Assembly: GCF_000149955.1 (NCBI RefSeq)
Contig: NC_030990.1
Span: 3,461,482-3,525,481, forward strand
DNA: 64,000 bases
Reading direction: 5' to 3'
Source of the DNA: Fusarium oxysporum f. sp. lycopersici 4287
Lineage: Eukaryota; Ascomycota; Sordariomycetes; Hypocreales; Nectriaceae
How positions within the stretch are numbered: position 1 is the stretch's first letter; each line of letters opens with the position of its first letter. The position numbers were made by a program, and so were the translations under genes. Below the pieces are notes generated by a model. It was given only the letters and a program-made list of their open reading frames with translations. It made no database searches and had not been told where the DNA came from. Positions 45,566 through 58,452 of the stretch are shown here, piece after piece.

Positions 45566-45905
45566 TCAATCCTTGCCCAACATTGCCCGGGCGAGATCAG
45601 CCAGAGAAGGGCCGCCAAAGAGGAACTGGCTTGAATGGCGGCCACAGTAGGTAACATTGTTGACTGGCTGAGGAGCAGCCTTGAACCAAGAGCGGGAGGC
45701 TTTGGTCGTGGAAGATGCCGTAGATTGGGTCGAGAACTCGCTGGAGTATGAGTTTGTTCGTTGCTGAAATAGCTTTGTTAGTGGGGTCCAGGCCAATTCT
45801 GAGTTCAGTGTCACATACCTTAGACTCCATGAGGGGAATTGGCTCAGTGCTTCGTCCACGCTGCTCCTCAGAAGAGGTTCTGGTGCGAGAGGATCCGAAA
45901 GCCAT
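45566..45905 (-). CDS. Small spliced Ser/Thr-rich protein of unknown function
   Basis: Exon 1 is 45905-45819 (29 codons, MAFGSSRTRTSSEEQRGRST...). A 55-nt intron has a GTATGT donor, a CACTAAC branch point and a TTTCAG acceptor. Exon 2 is 45763-45566, giving 94 aa in total. The N-terminal half is Ser/Thr/Arg-rich with repeated potential phosphosites. The C-terminal third is more hydrophobic and looks constrained: NNVTYCGRHSSQFLFGGPS then LADLARAMLGKD at the end. There is no signal peptide or TM segment. I do not recognise a family. The clean intron and in-phase junction are the main support. The two single-frame ORFs overlapping it (to 46033 and to 45597) are read-throughs of the intron. Confidence 0.6.
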
Positions 45906-48900
45906 TGTGATGTTTGTAAAGTTGAAGAGTTGTATGTGGTGTATAGTTGAAGTAATTGCTGGACTGTCTTAGTCTGCTGGGTATGGGTATCGTAGATGTA
46001 TCGTCTATTAACCTTCAAGGTAGTTGTATTCAAGGCACTCCTGGTGCAATCTAAAAGATGTTCAAGGAGAGTTTGTTTGTTTATGAAGGAACTGATTGAT
46101 GATGATGAGAATACGATAGAATCATCAAAGGGGGGGAAAGACTCCTTTAAATAACAGTTCTTGTCAACAATGCTTCTGCGGCTGATCTACCCCAAGCTGT
46201 ACCAAGACACGCCAACCCTAGTTGCTACGTAGCAGATGCCGCCCTATGGAGCGACGCTAAAAATGCCTGTAGTCAGACGAAGGCTTGGCTAGCTTGGCTG
46301 TTCTTGGGTATGACGTGCCGGTTTGGATAGCTTATGGATTCCGCGGGGTCCAATTGAAGATACGATGCGACCTTGTGGCTCACCTTTGACATTGATCGCC
46401 GTGCAGGTAGCCACTCAGGTGTAAACGAGGAGTCAGTGCTGAGTACGAGTGATACGGTAAATATTACGATAGGGTTAATCGGAAAGTCGCATGATAAGGG
46501 AGTCAGACACTGCCGTGATACAGTTATTCGGCATTTATTGTGATGAGCAGTAAATAGCTCAACCATAGCCAAGTCCCTTACTTTTGTCCATCCCTTGGTT
46601 CCCCTTATCTCTTCTCCCCTCACTTCCCATCCAGCGGAATTCCAATGACAACATGTGGAGCCCACGGACGGCACTGGTCGGCCGAGATGCTGACATAACC
46701 CCGGACCGTCATCCGCCGGGTGGAGACCGGTTTCCCCATAATCGGAAGCACCGAAGCATCGGCACCGTTTATCCTGCCCGCCAAGAGAGAAAACAAGAAC
46801 CTCGTGACCACGTCTCCACCAAAATCCCATTTCCAGAAGCTGGCTAGAAGGAATTCTATGCATGTAAGACTGACGGTCTTGGTAATGATTCGCCCATCCG
46901 TATCAGATAATGTCGAGATAAGATCAAGGTCTGTCACACAGAACCCGGGCGTTCTCTCAGCCTTGGGCCAAGAGAACAAACTGTTGCTTGGCGGGGGGCT
47001 TCTCATATCTCCGATGCAACCTCATTCTGGCTTGGTGAAGTCATGGAGAATTATCATGAGATACGCGGGTCGGGATCTCGTTGGTCGATTGAATATTGGC
47101 ATTTTTAGCGTATGCATTATTTTGCTGCCTGATGGCTTTTGGGATAGATTGTCATAGCAAGCATTTCAGGGTTCCACGTCAGATGCTTAATCGTACAAGC
47201 AACTGAATCAGATCTGCACATTGGCTGATTTGGTTGCACACGTACGCATTTGTTAGCAACTTCACCTGATGTCAGCCTTACTATCCTCAAAAGTGGCTTA
47301 CCCTAAGCTCAATTTCGCCAAATAAACTCAATTATCCTACGAACCTTTGTGTCGGTACGCAACAAGCAATCAAGAGTCCAGCTGCTCAAAATAGCTATGC
47401 GAGAACTCTTTCTAACCAAGAGATAGTGTAGGAACGTTGCATCGCGGCGTCTTCCACTACTGAGAACCTTAAGCAAAAGACACGGTCTAGAGCGTAGGGC
47501 AGACTGACGAGCTGCAGCCACATAAGCCCAAGCTCTTATTTTTAGTGAAACTATTGCAAGGGATGACGATATGGCCTTGAGCTGAAAGCCACAGTTGCAA
47601 GTGTCAAACGGCACTTTCCAGCGAGGAGGTTATGATCCGATTGACCTTGCTTTATCAGGTTGGTGTCTTTTAATTGACGTGTTCTAGACCCTGCGATGAC
47701 TCTTCTCCAGGGACCGAGCAGTGACGAGCTCTTAGACCGTTGCGTCGTTTGCTCTAACGGCCACGCCGTCAATTACGTCGATAGGTTGCATCTCACAATG
47801 GTAGCATCTGCTTCATATCCAAAGAAACTCTCACGAGTCTCTATCAAGAAGCGTTCGTCATCTTGGCAACATCTTCTTTGGAACTAAGTTGCCGCTCGAT
47901 CCTTGGCTATCATCTTTATTGACAACTTTTTGCCTTTTGGAGTATTCACGGCAATTTTGAGATCAAGGTTTCGGCCCATGATCAATCCCAATTTCGTACC
48001 TGCCTATATCAGCCCTATCTTGCGTGCTGGGAGTCTCAGAGATTCGGGACGTGCTGAGAGGTGGATATTACGGCCCATCTGGTTTAATCTTGGTACTTTT
48101 GTCGTATGATTTTCCTTTCTCCTTGTCATTCAGTGGAGTAGCTTGTTCTCTCTTCATTGAGGAGATGAGCAGGCCTCATCTGAGTAGCACCGAAGGAAAC
48201 TTCCGTGAGGTAAGCATCACAATTGTTGCTACGAGGTTTTATAATTTGGATCGGTGTGGTATTATTTTGGCCAATGCGAATGTCTTGTATATTCTTTGCT
48301 CGAACTAGACGAGTGGAGATATCTTGTTAGATTTAGAATGAAACTTATGAATGATTCGAGCAATGAACAAGGAGCCACTGCCAGGTATTAGCCTTTTGAC
48401 TGAAACTTATCACATACTTGACCTTAGTGCATGACTGACGCTGGAGCCGGACCCAAAATTTGGATGGTCGTGGGTAAATACTTCGTGATAAATCGAACAG
48501 CCATGGACAAATCACCGCTTGTGTTGTACTCAGGCGAATTCTCCCGGTTGAACCACTTAGTGTCTTGATATTCATTGGAGAGCATATCATTCAAGTAAAT
48601 GTCAGTTACTGTGCAACGTGAGACTCGCCATGATAGAAGTACCTAGTCTATCTCTCTCCGAATATTTCCTCGAAACCTTGTGAGGAAGCCAGCCATCGAA
48701 CCAGTGAGCGGCTCAGTTGACATACATTTCGAGGTCGCTTAAAGCGAATGGGCCAACAAAGTTTGAATTGAGATATGACAGAGCTGATGTACTTTATTAT
48801 TGGCTACTCCAGCTGCTTACCTTTCGAGCCCGTCGTTACACAACGCTCAGGAAGTGCACCTAAACCTGCACCTTGAGAAAAGGAGACCGTATTCAAATAG

Positions 48901-50576
48901 AGACCGCCTGAGAAGGATGTCATTGGGGGTGGATAAGAATATCTTGTTGCAAACGGATAGAGTTGTCTATCTACAAGTGTTCGTACCAATTTACATGTGA
49001 TTGACTATGCAATCGATGCGACGTCGTCGTATAATTCGCACGTATTGACCAGAGGCAGCGTGACATGTGAATACACCATGTGAAAATTCTTGTCCATCGT
49101 ACATTTGACACAGATATACTACTAGAGTGTTGTCCATAGCATGAGCAGTCAAAATGTATCGCAATCATAGATTCTGGCAATTTGTACTGCTGAAGTAAAG
49201 CGAACTGTTGACATTGGCGGCTTGTTACAAAGGAAGTCCCCAATTCCTGGAATGGCAAGCTCTAAAGCTTGCTCGTGTTTTATTTAAAAAATGGTTAGTT
49301 TCTGTCTGCGTCCAACTGATAGCGGGTTTGCTGAGGTGGCAAGACCTTTGATGAGTGACAGGAGTGCACTCATAAATAAGACGGGTGATATTGGGATTGA
49401 CCTCGACTATCCATAGTTTTCCATCTCAGAACAGACTCGCTAAGAAATAGAAACTGCCATGAGACTATATCTGTCACTGGTTATGGCTTGTAGAGTTCAT
49501 ATGAAAGCCAGTAGCTTTGGTAGGTATTGGACGGCAGGGTTGTACGACTTGCTACACCGTGTCTTTCATAGATCAAACATTCAAGATACAAGTAGACCCT
49601 CACCGGAAGTCTGAGTTTATCCCCCATCGTAATACAATACATTGCTGCACATCCTGATGGGAACAACGTGCTCGTTCTCCCTGACTCGTCGCTCGTAACT
49701 TCTTTTCTATTCAGAACCCCCGATCCAAACCCAACTGTGTTTACGCTTAGGTAACATCACTTATGAACTTCTTAGATATGGGTGTTCCTTTTCAGGAAAC
49801 TCGACTCTAATGATCAAGCGTCTGCATCTTATTACTTGAGTATGAGCGACCTTGAGGGGGCTATGTATTCCAAAAGCTGGCACTCTCGAGTCATATTTGT
49901 CAAACACATGGGGAATCTATTCAACGAAAAAATATCACTGCAGAACCAGAACTTCAGCTGGTTTGTAATGCTTTTCATATCTGCCAAGTCTCATTTACAA
50001 CTGATAGAGGCTTGACAGTGATTAGGTTTAAGCTTCAAATTTACTATGGCGAGCTCCTATCATAGTATGACACACGACAACTCCTACGTGTCTCACATCT
50101 TTAACCTAATGGCAATCAGGCATTGGAATTCAGTCACTCCAATAACAGCTACAGAAGTATCAATAAGAATATGATATCTGAGCAAACCGTCAAGTCTCAG
50201 TAACCTTAGACGACAAGGTTACTCCCAGCTACATTATTCCAGGTAACTAATTAATCAAGGAATACTTGTTACATCCAAAATACATAAATGGCTTAAGAGG
50301 ACTTGCCATCTTGACGCCAATTAGTAGAACGGGAAGAACACACTTGTCGGCCTTTCCAATAGATTCAGTACTGGTGTAAGACTTGTAAAGATTTGTAAAG
50401 GTTTGGGTATCAATTGACTTGCAGAAAATTCCTCAATATGCTAATAAACAGTATCTACCTGCAATATCAAGCATCATCTTGGGAGACCTTTCCAGTCATC
50501 AAACATGCTCCAACTCCTCTCACCATCTCAAAGGCCACCAACTACCCTAAGCTGCAGACTGAACAACCCGCGTTGG
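45906..50576. other. 4.7-kb gene-poor stretch
   Basis: No gene is recognised. Opposing long ORFs at 46273-46863 (-), 46620-47006 (-) and 46720-47157 (+) cover the same DNA in several frames, so at most one could be real. The 46620-47006 frame has the most protein-like composition but no family motif. From 47.2 to 50.5 kb only short, AT-biased ORFs occur. No terminal repeats or transposon domains were seen. Confidence 0.45.
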
Positions 50577-52417
50577 CTAAGTGTCATCATCCTTAGGCTT
50601 AGGGTATGTCTTCTTGTCAATAGCAGCATACCCTTGTGAGAACCTATCCAGCATGCTGGCAATCCACCTCTGTTCTTTCCCAGTAGCGAACTCATATACG
50701 ATCCGTATGGCGAACCCAATTCGATATGGCCCCATAGTGCCTCGTCCCACAGACTCTACCGACCGCAATATCTGATTTACGAAGTACCGGATGGATATCT
50801 CCGAGTTAGCTCGCGGTGTCCCACATTCGACCAGTGTCTCTTCTAGAATGAGCATACTTGCCCAGTATCCCATGAGTAGGGACCCGGCTACTGCCAACTT
50901 GTGTTCCAGCACTGTCTGGAACAGCGAATTCGCCGGGTCGGTTGGCATAACCTCGACCGGTCTTGGAAACTCAAGCGCGTCGAAATCGTCGAACCATCGC
51001 GCCAATCTCGCATGTTCCACGGTGGCTAGGTGGGCCAAGGCGGAGATTTTGTCAGGCTCGACAAATATGCCCGCCTTGTTAGCTTCTCTCAGAAGATAAG
51101 CCCCATGCAAAATAGGTGTGAGCTGGGCCAGGTTTGCAAGGAAGCCATCACCGACGCGGATGTGCTCAATTGGGGCGTCAGGAGCATAGATGAGACGTCT
51201 ACCGCCATCAGACGTGACATGCCTCCATGCTGGCCTCGACAGGAACAATTGGTCCTTTCCGGGATAGAACATGTCGCTTATAGTCTGGCATGGGACCGTG
51301 TTAGTGGTGACCCCGCTAGGGTAACATTGTCAAAGCCGTTGCAAAGGGACGAAAGATCCACTCAAGGTGAAGGGCTAGGATGACAAGTCCACTTGGACTG
51401 GATGGGTGATATGTGAGATGCTATATCGCGCCATCTCAATGCAGCAATGCAGAGTAACCCTGCTGGTGACGAAACAGACACAGGATCAAACGCATTGTGC
51501 TCCCAAAACAACGATTGGTTCTTACTGGAAGACATTCGCAAGGCTCCGTCACTTGACCTGGAGATAATGCGAGTTCCTTATCCTTTGCCTTGTTCCTGTA
51601 GTCAAGGAGAAACGTGTGACATACAAGAATACCACGGCATGAGAGCAGCATAGCTGCGTCCCAGCCTTCGGCGTGAGCTGCTGGTCCTCGCTGCTCCATT
51701 AGAGTTCCAATGCCTTTGGCATGTTGGATCCAAGTATCGGGGACAGTTGTCCCAGCAAACAGCTACGGGGCGTAAGCTTTGAATAAAGAACAGTGGTAGC
51801 AGGAATACCTCAAAGTAGCATAAGAGTATAGCAGCGCACAGGGTCTCAGATGCCTTCCACTCTGTGGAGTGTTGCAGAGCGGCCTGTAACTCATTGAGTG
51901 CCAAGCCATATATAGTTCTGCTTTTGGCGACCAGGTCGGCATTGGAGTTTGCTTTGCCAGTAAGATGTAGAGCAAAGGAACAGATAGCCCCGTCGAGCAG
52001 AGCCCGCTTTCCTAGACGATCAATGTTCAACCATGATAAGAGTATAAAGACATCGGTGGACCGAGTGTAGTTAGTGGACGACTCTATCATGTTGAGTAGC
52101 AGTGGCCCTCTTGGCAACTCCAGCCTCAGCAGGGTTGGTGAGGGCCTAACCAGAGACCATGTTTCTGAGTCTGATGTAGCGATATCAGAGCCCGTTGTAC
52201 TGGAAGAGGAACTAGTCGACACTTCTTCGCTTTTGCCCTGTCGCCTGCCGCGTTGACGAATCTGATGCTTCTCATCGACAAACTTTAGGCCACGAGAATA
52301 ACCTGGACACTCTGCTCCATATTTGATGCAGTTGCCGCAGGACGGCTTGAGAGTATCACATTTGACCTTCCTGGTTCTGCAAAGCCGGCATCCAGTGCTC
52401 CTCGGAACACCAACCAT
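50577..52417 (-). CDS. Zn(II)2Cys6 transcription factor (Fungal_trans_2 type)
   Basis: Nuclear regulator of 484 aa. Exons are 52417-51809, 51762-51625 and 51284-50577. The cluster is at residues 9-35: CRLCRTRKVKCDTLKPSCGN then CIKYGAEC, spacing C-x2-C-x6-C-x6-C-x2-C-x6-C. A Ser-rich linker follows, then the acidic/hydrophobic domain beginning RGPLLLNMIESS, typical of the second fungal TF domain family, which continues through DTWIQHAKGIGTLMEQRGP and KDQLFLSRPAWRHV. The ATG at 52417 is the first in the frame; the frame is open upstream only from a TTG. Intron 1 is 46 nt; intron 2 is unusually long (340 nt, donor GTATGT, branch CACTAAC, acceptor GCCAG). No biosynthetic or transport gene is adjacent, so the target is unclear. 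Confidence 0.88.
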
Positions 52418-53499
52418 GACAAGGTTAATCAAGGGCTCACCGCCGGTTCTTAACTAATCATCTGTGCCGCTATCGGGGTCGGATCAGATCGACATGAACC
52501 CCCAGCGGTTTAACTTCCCGAAGCGGCCGGCGACGTTGAGGGGATTGTGATGAATATGTTTGTGCTGGCGGGGAAGAGAGATGATTTGCGCTGTCGGATC
52601 GGCCCTTTAGAGAGCATCCGTCTTCGCGGGGTTTCTATGTCGTGTTATTAAGGATGTATGTATTCTTCGGAGGCAGTGTGTGCTATTGTAGAGTTTTAAG
52701 TTCAACAAGGGATTCAGCGCTACCTCTTCCTCCATATGGAAATCAGCCCCAGAACAGTTACTACGCCTCTCGCAAATCTGACAACGCGGATCATGCACAG
52801 TACTGCTACCTTTGAGAGGATTATGTAGTATCGACGTCTAGTCTATTCAGCCTGTCACGAATGGATTTGTTCAAAAATCTGGAGAAACTATGATCGAATT
52901 CCACCAGGACCACTTTACAAGCTGGCCCGAGGCTTGGTGGTGTTGCATTCAGTCAATCTTTCTTGTCAATGTCGATCATTTGATGTATCTGTAACATCTC
53001 GTCGGTCTCCCTCTCAGAAAGCTCAGTTAGGACAACTTCACCGAAATTGAATAATAGACAACGGCGGCCAACCAGCCCATGGGGAGAGTGGACTACAGCA
53101 TTCTCCGGCAATTAGCTGCGGGAATTACTACATTGGAACGACGCTAGGAGGTTTTCAGAGAACCCCGGGAGATATCCAACTCGTCCTGAGAACTGAAATG
53201 AATTCATATCCCTGGTGTAATCTATCTGAACATAGGGGCACGGCCCAAATCTCAACGCAGTTGGCCGCTGTGGCCCATGAGCTGAGACGCTGTTACATGC
53301 GCCCAGTAATTAAATCGTGGATGTTGAGAGATTGATCTGCATTACCCAAGCAGTTTCGCTTTTCTTTGGAGTACCGAAGAACGGTTCGCATATTAGCCTG
53401 TGCGTGTGTATTGGATTGCGTATATCGAGCTAGAGACGCCGAATGAGGAGACGAGCACTTTAATGAGTTTTAGATTAATGCGATAGCCAAGCTAGTTGT
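52418..53499. other. Intergenic, no supported gene
   Basis: Upstream region of the second Zn2Cys6 gene. It is GC-rich near 52.5 kb (possible CGG/CCG elements at 52523-52533). No ORF with family features was seen. Confidence 0.5.
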
Positions 53500-53831
53500 C
53501 TAAATTGTTGGTCGAACCCCGAATTCAGTCGGTCCAGACGGGCCAAAGGGTTGTTGAACGGCAAAGGCGGGATTCTGCTTGGATGGTTAATTGAGTTGAG
53601 GCTGATTTGAAAAGTAAACAGCCGCGACAGCCAGAGCAAAGACCTTACGGTGGCAAACTGAGCAATATATTTAGTATGAACCCTGCTTTGGGGGCCATGC
53701 TCAGTTTCTCCTACAAGCAACTGGTCGTGAGGCTCAAAGCAGTGTTGTAATGGGATGTGTACACCAACCTCGGCAGCCAAGACCTCAACAACACACATTT
53801 GGTCTGTTGCAGAGCCGAGATTTGAGTTCAT
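53500..53831 (-). CDS. Candidate small two-exon protein, unknown function
   Basis: Exon 1 is 53831-53649 (61 codons, MNSNLGSATDQMCVVEVLAA...). A putative 74-nt intron has donor GTAAGG and acceptor AAGCAG. Exon 2 is 53574-53500, giving 85 aa in total. The junction keeps phase 0 and switches from a frame that becomes Leu/Ser/Pro-rich to one with a compact Pro/Gly-rich tail (NPAFAVQQPFGPSGPTEFGV). No domain, signal peptide or neighbour suggests a role. It may be a fragment of an older gene, or chance. The evidence is only splice-site quality and composition. Confidence 0.3.
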
Positions 53832-56800
53832 CTCAGTTCTTTCTATCTATGGTCAATGGAGATCTAGATCGCATGACTTGCTTCTGCTCCATGAGGCGCA
53901 GTTTCTATAGCATGGTTCAATATACAGCAATAAGCATGATGAAACAATCTAAAATATCACCAGAATTTAATGTGCCTGTCTCAGAATGTCGATTGAGACC
54001 CCAGCCTGCGAGCTTGTTTCAACCCTGGAAATGTCCAGGATGTCTCCTCCATTGTCATTCTCTACCTACCCCAGACCCGTAAATTGAGTCAGACAAAGAC
54101 TGGTATGTCAACTCTCTCCTGTAAAAATTCTTTCTTGGCACGCACTGTTAGTGCGGTGCTAGGAGCGGGATTTTCTGCAGGCCACGCGACCACACAAAAA
54201 CTGCGGGGACGCTATCGGCTCCCTAACAGCAGTTTTCAGAGAAGGAATTTTGGAGAGTTCGCCTTCTCTGACAACACCTTTGTCGGATCTAATGGCGGCA
54301 CCTCAGAACCAGAACGCCTTAGATATCGGAGGGCGATGCCCCGGGCATTCGTAGCGACATCCTTCCGATCAACGACGCCGATTGCGATGGGTTTTTCTCC
54401 TTTAAAGGCAAGCCGCACCGTCGGCCTCTGATCCCTTCCCGAGGTTTTTCCCTGCCGCCGCGACAGTCGACTACGAGCTACAACTTGGTTACTGGAGATT
54501 GTGGACTGCGTCAGCAGATGTAGTGATGCGCGAGAGAATTCTGGTCGGTGGAAAAAGTTCGACAATAGATTGCCCTCGAACCCGCTGACGGGTGACGGGC
54601 TTGAGAAATACAGCACCTTTTGTGCCATTGGTATGCTGGATGGTGAAGGAAGCGGGGTATCCTGTACCTAGCTAGCTCAGCACGTCTTTTGCTCCAGTAG
54701 GAGATTTGGCTTCGTTACAGCCACCCAGACGAAAAATACACATACATACATACATACATACATACATACATAAAGACTGGTATGTAAGTGACGGTGTTTT
54801 GTCGGTGAAGACAATCCATGAACAGGTTTCTCGTCAATAATAGTCTCTCTGTTAAAGTTTTGTGCTTTCGGTATTCATTCCCTTTCTGCAACAAGATGAA
54901 CATGCTAGAAACCTGATCTTTCCAAGTTCTGACGGGACTTTCCAAGTCTCGCTAGCATTGGCTATTCTGTACACATCCATTAAGCAAAAATACACGCACA
55001 ATCAAGTTCCTCAGTGGGTACGCGATTGACGACCTGCGGACCCATTCTAAAAATACGCGGATGACTACTATTCTTACTTGGAAGAGGCGAGGAGACTGGA
55101 GTACCATATCATGCTGTCATGGAAAATTCCAGTACCATGCATGAGCTGTTGTTATGATATAGAAACAGGAGAAGCAAAGCCAAGGAGAATACCTATGATA
55201 TGTAAGGGTCAGCAATTGTGGTGAGCTGAAGAGACTCTATGGTAGCAAGAGTCAAGCATAGGAATGTCTCAGGGTCAAAGTGATAGAAGATGGTGTCGTC
55301 TTGTAAAACATGTCTTGTCAAATCCCCTCCTATCAGAAGTCGAGGGCTCGTTTACGATTTCATCGTGCATGAGATTGGCCTCTTTTTTTCGCTTCAAGAT
55401 CCACTGGACTCGCGTCTTCGGCCCATGGGGGCTCTTTTTGAGTGTCCCACTGTGGCCGTTGAAAGTACTGGACCAGTTGGACTTATCGGATGTTTGGTGT
55501 CAGATCCCACGCATCCTGCAGAAGCTACTGCAGACTGCAAGCCATGAGACGCTTCTCTCTGCCGACATCGAGCCAACGGCCTCGATCATATGCCAGAGGA
55601 ATCCCAGGGCTGCGGGTACATGAAAAGAATGGCTGCGGCTGAAGGAATAATTGGTGTTTTCGTATCGTGCCGGGCGAACAATAAGAGTTGAGTTGCAGAA
55701 AGTTGGCCGACTTAAAAGAAGTTCAGCAGCTGAGTGGGTTCACACATATCTCGACTGGGTAGTCTTGTTTACTGGAATATTGAGATATTTGTTCCTTCTT
55801 GGAAACGGCGAGTCATTGTCAGATTGATTACATATTTGCTAATATCGCCAGAATAGCTTCAAGAGCTGTTGGTTATGTTAAAGACAACGCCAAGCGATAC
55901 CAGACTGTTTGGCTCGATCTAACGTTAGCCGCTATCAATTGTCCGGCTTAAAAGTCACATAACCTGAAATAAACAGCCGAAAAAAGCCATGACCCTTTCC
56001 AGACGAGACACACACAAGCGCGAACCCCTAAAGGAGCTAAAGCGTGAAAATCAATCGTATCTCAATGTTGATCCTCTCAACGTCTATGATGCCCATTGGT
56101 GATTGGCACGTCTGACGTGGATCAGTTACTAAGCCAGGCTTATCCCCTGAATGTCCCTTGCTTTGGTCCAATTCAAGGATGTGTATGTATGTCTTGTACT
56201 GTACTGTACACGCAAGTATTTTGTGCAGCGGCCGGAAAACGTTCATACCCCTGAGTATGTATCCCGTAGTCGCTGTCTGTTGTGAGGTGGTTTTTCTCAA
56301 GACCCCGAAATCCGTTTCGGTCTGCTGGTTTGAGACGGCAACAAACATAGGACCGCCGACAAGCGACGACGGGACGGAAAGAAATTCAGGGACTTCATCC
56401 CAAACACCAATATAGCCTCGCACAGAGACTGCACCAATGTTTGAGCCCTTCCTGGTCCCGTCAGCTGGTCACTGGGCAATGCAGCAGAGGAAGCACAGGC
56501 AAAAGCCATCAAACTAGCACGGACAGGCGTTTGTTCCCGGATCAATGCTCTCTGCCTCTCTCGCGACAGCCTAGAAAGCACAACAGAGCGAGAGATGAGA
56601 GACCTCGACGTGGTCACTCTACCGAGCCAGGCTCCCTGCTAGCTCAGTGCAGCGGTGACCAATGGTGAACGTACTGGCTCCTCTGGCATTGACAAGACCC
56701 GCTCAAGTCTCCTGGGAGTTGTGGGATTTTCACTTGGGGGAATCCCTGGGATGGCTCCACGAGCACCTCGTGTTTAGGGCGAGTGCGGGTGCATGAGAGG

Positions 56801-57269
56801 CATGTGTGAATATCGACCATCTCGAGATGCCAACAGCAACCAGACGGACGGAGAGAATTGGCTTACGACGTCTTGCCCCTTGTCCCCTGCATGCTGACAA
56901 TACTCTATCTCCAGGACTACGGAACAGTTACCAGCTTGATACGTTGTCTTTGAACGCGTGAGTTTGTGTTACTATTGTCGTGATCAAGCTGAAGACCCAA
57001 GAGCGGATGTTTGAGTGAGATAGATGAATCGCGGCTGTCACTTGCCTCTTCCTTCCTAGCAATCAATCCTCATTCGAGGCTATTTTCTGAATAGGCGTTA
57101 GATTGCAACCACACTGCTGTCACGTTCATGTCGAAAGGGTTGCATGTCCGAGATCACTTGCGATAGGCCGCGTTGGGGCGGTCATGTACCCGGAATTTTG
57201 GGCCTTGGACCGCTAAATTATAGGGACTCTACTGCTGTCTGTGCCCTGTAGCAAACAAACTTTGGCAGT
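53832..57269. other. 3.4-kb gene-poor stretch
   Basis: No gene is recognised. A 130-codon minus-strand ORF at 54236-54628 has a plausible basic composition but is opposed by a similarly long plus-strand ORF over the same DNA. Another 128-codon minus-strand ORF lies at 56037-56423 without known motifs. A (CATA)8 microsatellite lies at 54741-54772. Confidence 0.45.
54741..54772. repeat. Tetranucleotide microsatellite (CATA)8
   Basis: Eight perfect CATA copies in the gene-poor region. Confidence 0.97.
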
Positions 57270-58452
57270 CCACTGTAGTGAGCTCTGCACCACGGGGTCC
57301 CTTTTCTGCAAGTCCGACCAGGGCCATCCCATGCATTATTAGCGTGTGGATAACACGAGTTACGTACCCACCTGGGCTCTTGAGGTTTCTCAATCACCTC
57401 ACCTCACTTTCTGAACAACAGATTGACTTCTTCACCATCTCATCTCATCGTCTCGTTGTTTCTCCTTGTTCAGGTGTCTTTTCTTCCTTTTCCTTTCTAT
57501 TCTCCTCCTCATTATCGCCATCACCGTAACCCATCGCCATTTTGGCCTTCTCTGCCCCTCGTCTCCCCGGCTCGACTTTCTCCAAATTGCCGTACCCCTT
57601 TCTCTCGGCCGTCGCTTGCCCCGAATCTCCCAGAACCCTTCGAACGCTTTCGATCTTTCGATCTTTCGATCTTCCACATTCTACATCTATCGTCTCCTGT
57701 GATCGTTTGGCCTCAGACCTCGACACTTGTAGCGTTCTATCCGCAGTTGCATTTGCTTAGCCATTCGCTTCTGCTCTCTCCAGACCCCTGTGACGACTCT
57801 CGACGACTGGAAATCTGCCTACCCTGTCGATCATAACCCTCATCTCGCGAGCGAACTCCGTAATACTTTGTTTCCTCGCCTCACTCGTCTACTTCACCGT
57901 TCCATTGCCCCGAACTGTCGACGACCCTCTCATGTTCCGTTACAACTAGGTCGAGATTCAAGCTGTCTGTCACGACTCTTGATCTTGTCCCCAATCTCCA
58001 TTAGCATATCTCGTCTTGTAGCAGAGTCAAAGTCTGCTCACGGTAATAGTGAGCTGCTTCATCAGCACGATCAATTCCCTTTGTTTCTGGTCGCTGGCGT
58101 CCTTAACTACAGCCTCCTCATCTTCTTTCGTTTGTCATAAAGATATAACAGGAAAAAAAAAATAGGTAGGTGGTTACGCAAATCTCTCCCGGTTATCTGC
58201 GGGAATGCAACCCAAGAAGGGATATCCGGATTGTTCAAGCTTTCTTTGGTCTTTGTAGGCCGTGTCTAGTGAAAACCGTGCTAACATGAATCTTGGCCAC
58301 AGTTGCTCTTTTGTTGAGTGCAAACACACTGCACCTCGAACCGACCTCGTCCGATCCCTTCGAATTAAGACCGAAGGTATTCAACAGGCACTCTCGTGGT
58401 CACGCTTGTTGTTGACGGCTGCTTTACTGCTCGTTATACGTCAACGCAAACT
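57270..58452 (+). promoter_or_regulatory. Pyrimidine-rich promoter and 5' leader of the Bni4-like gene
   Basis: From about 57400 to 58130 the plus strand is strongly C/T-rich, as is common in promoters and leaders of housekeeping fungal genes. CTAACATG at 58282-58289 followed by CCACAG at 58297-58302 looks like the branch point and acceptor of an intron in the 5' UTR. That would remove the upstream ATG at 58286, whose ORF otherwise overlaps the Bni4 start codon. The donor is not certain. Confidence 0.4.

Noticed and set aside
46273..47157. Long opposing ORFs on both strands
   Set aside because: Three frames are open over the same DNA and none has a recognisable domain. Likely chance in a GC-richer patch.
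53500..53530. B-box-like GGGTTCGACC on the minus strand, possible tRNA
   Set aside because: No A box or cloverleaf can be formed around it.
54084..54628. Opposing ORFs of 115 and 130 codons
   Set aside because: Mutual shadows; no motif, no splice support.
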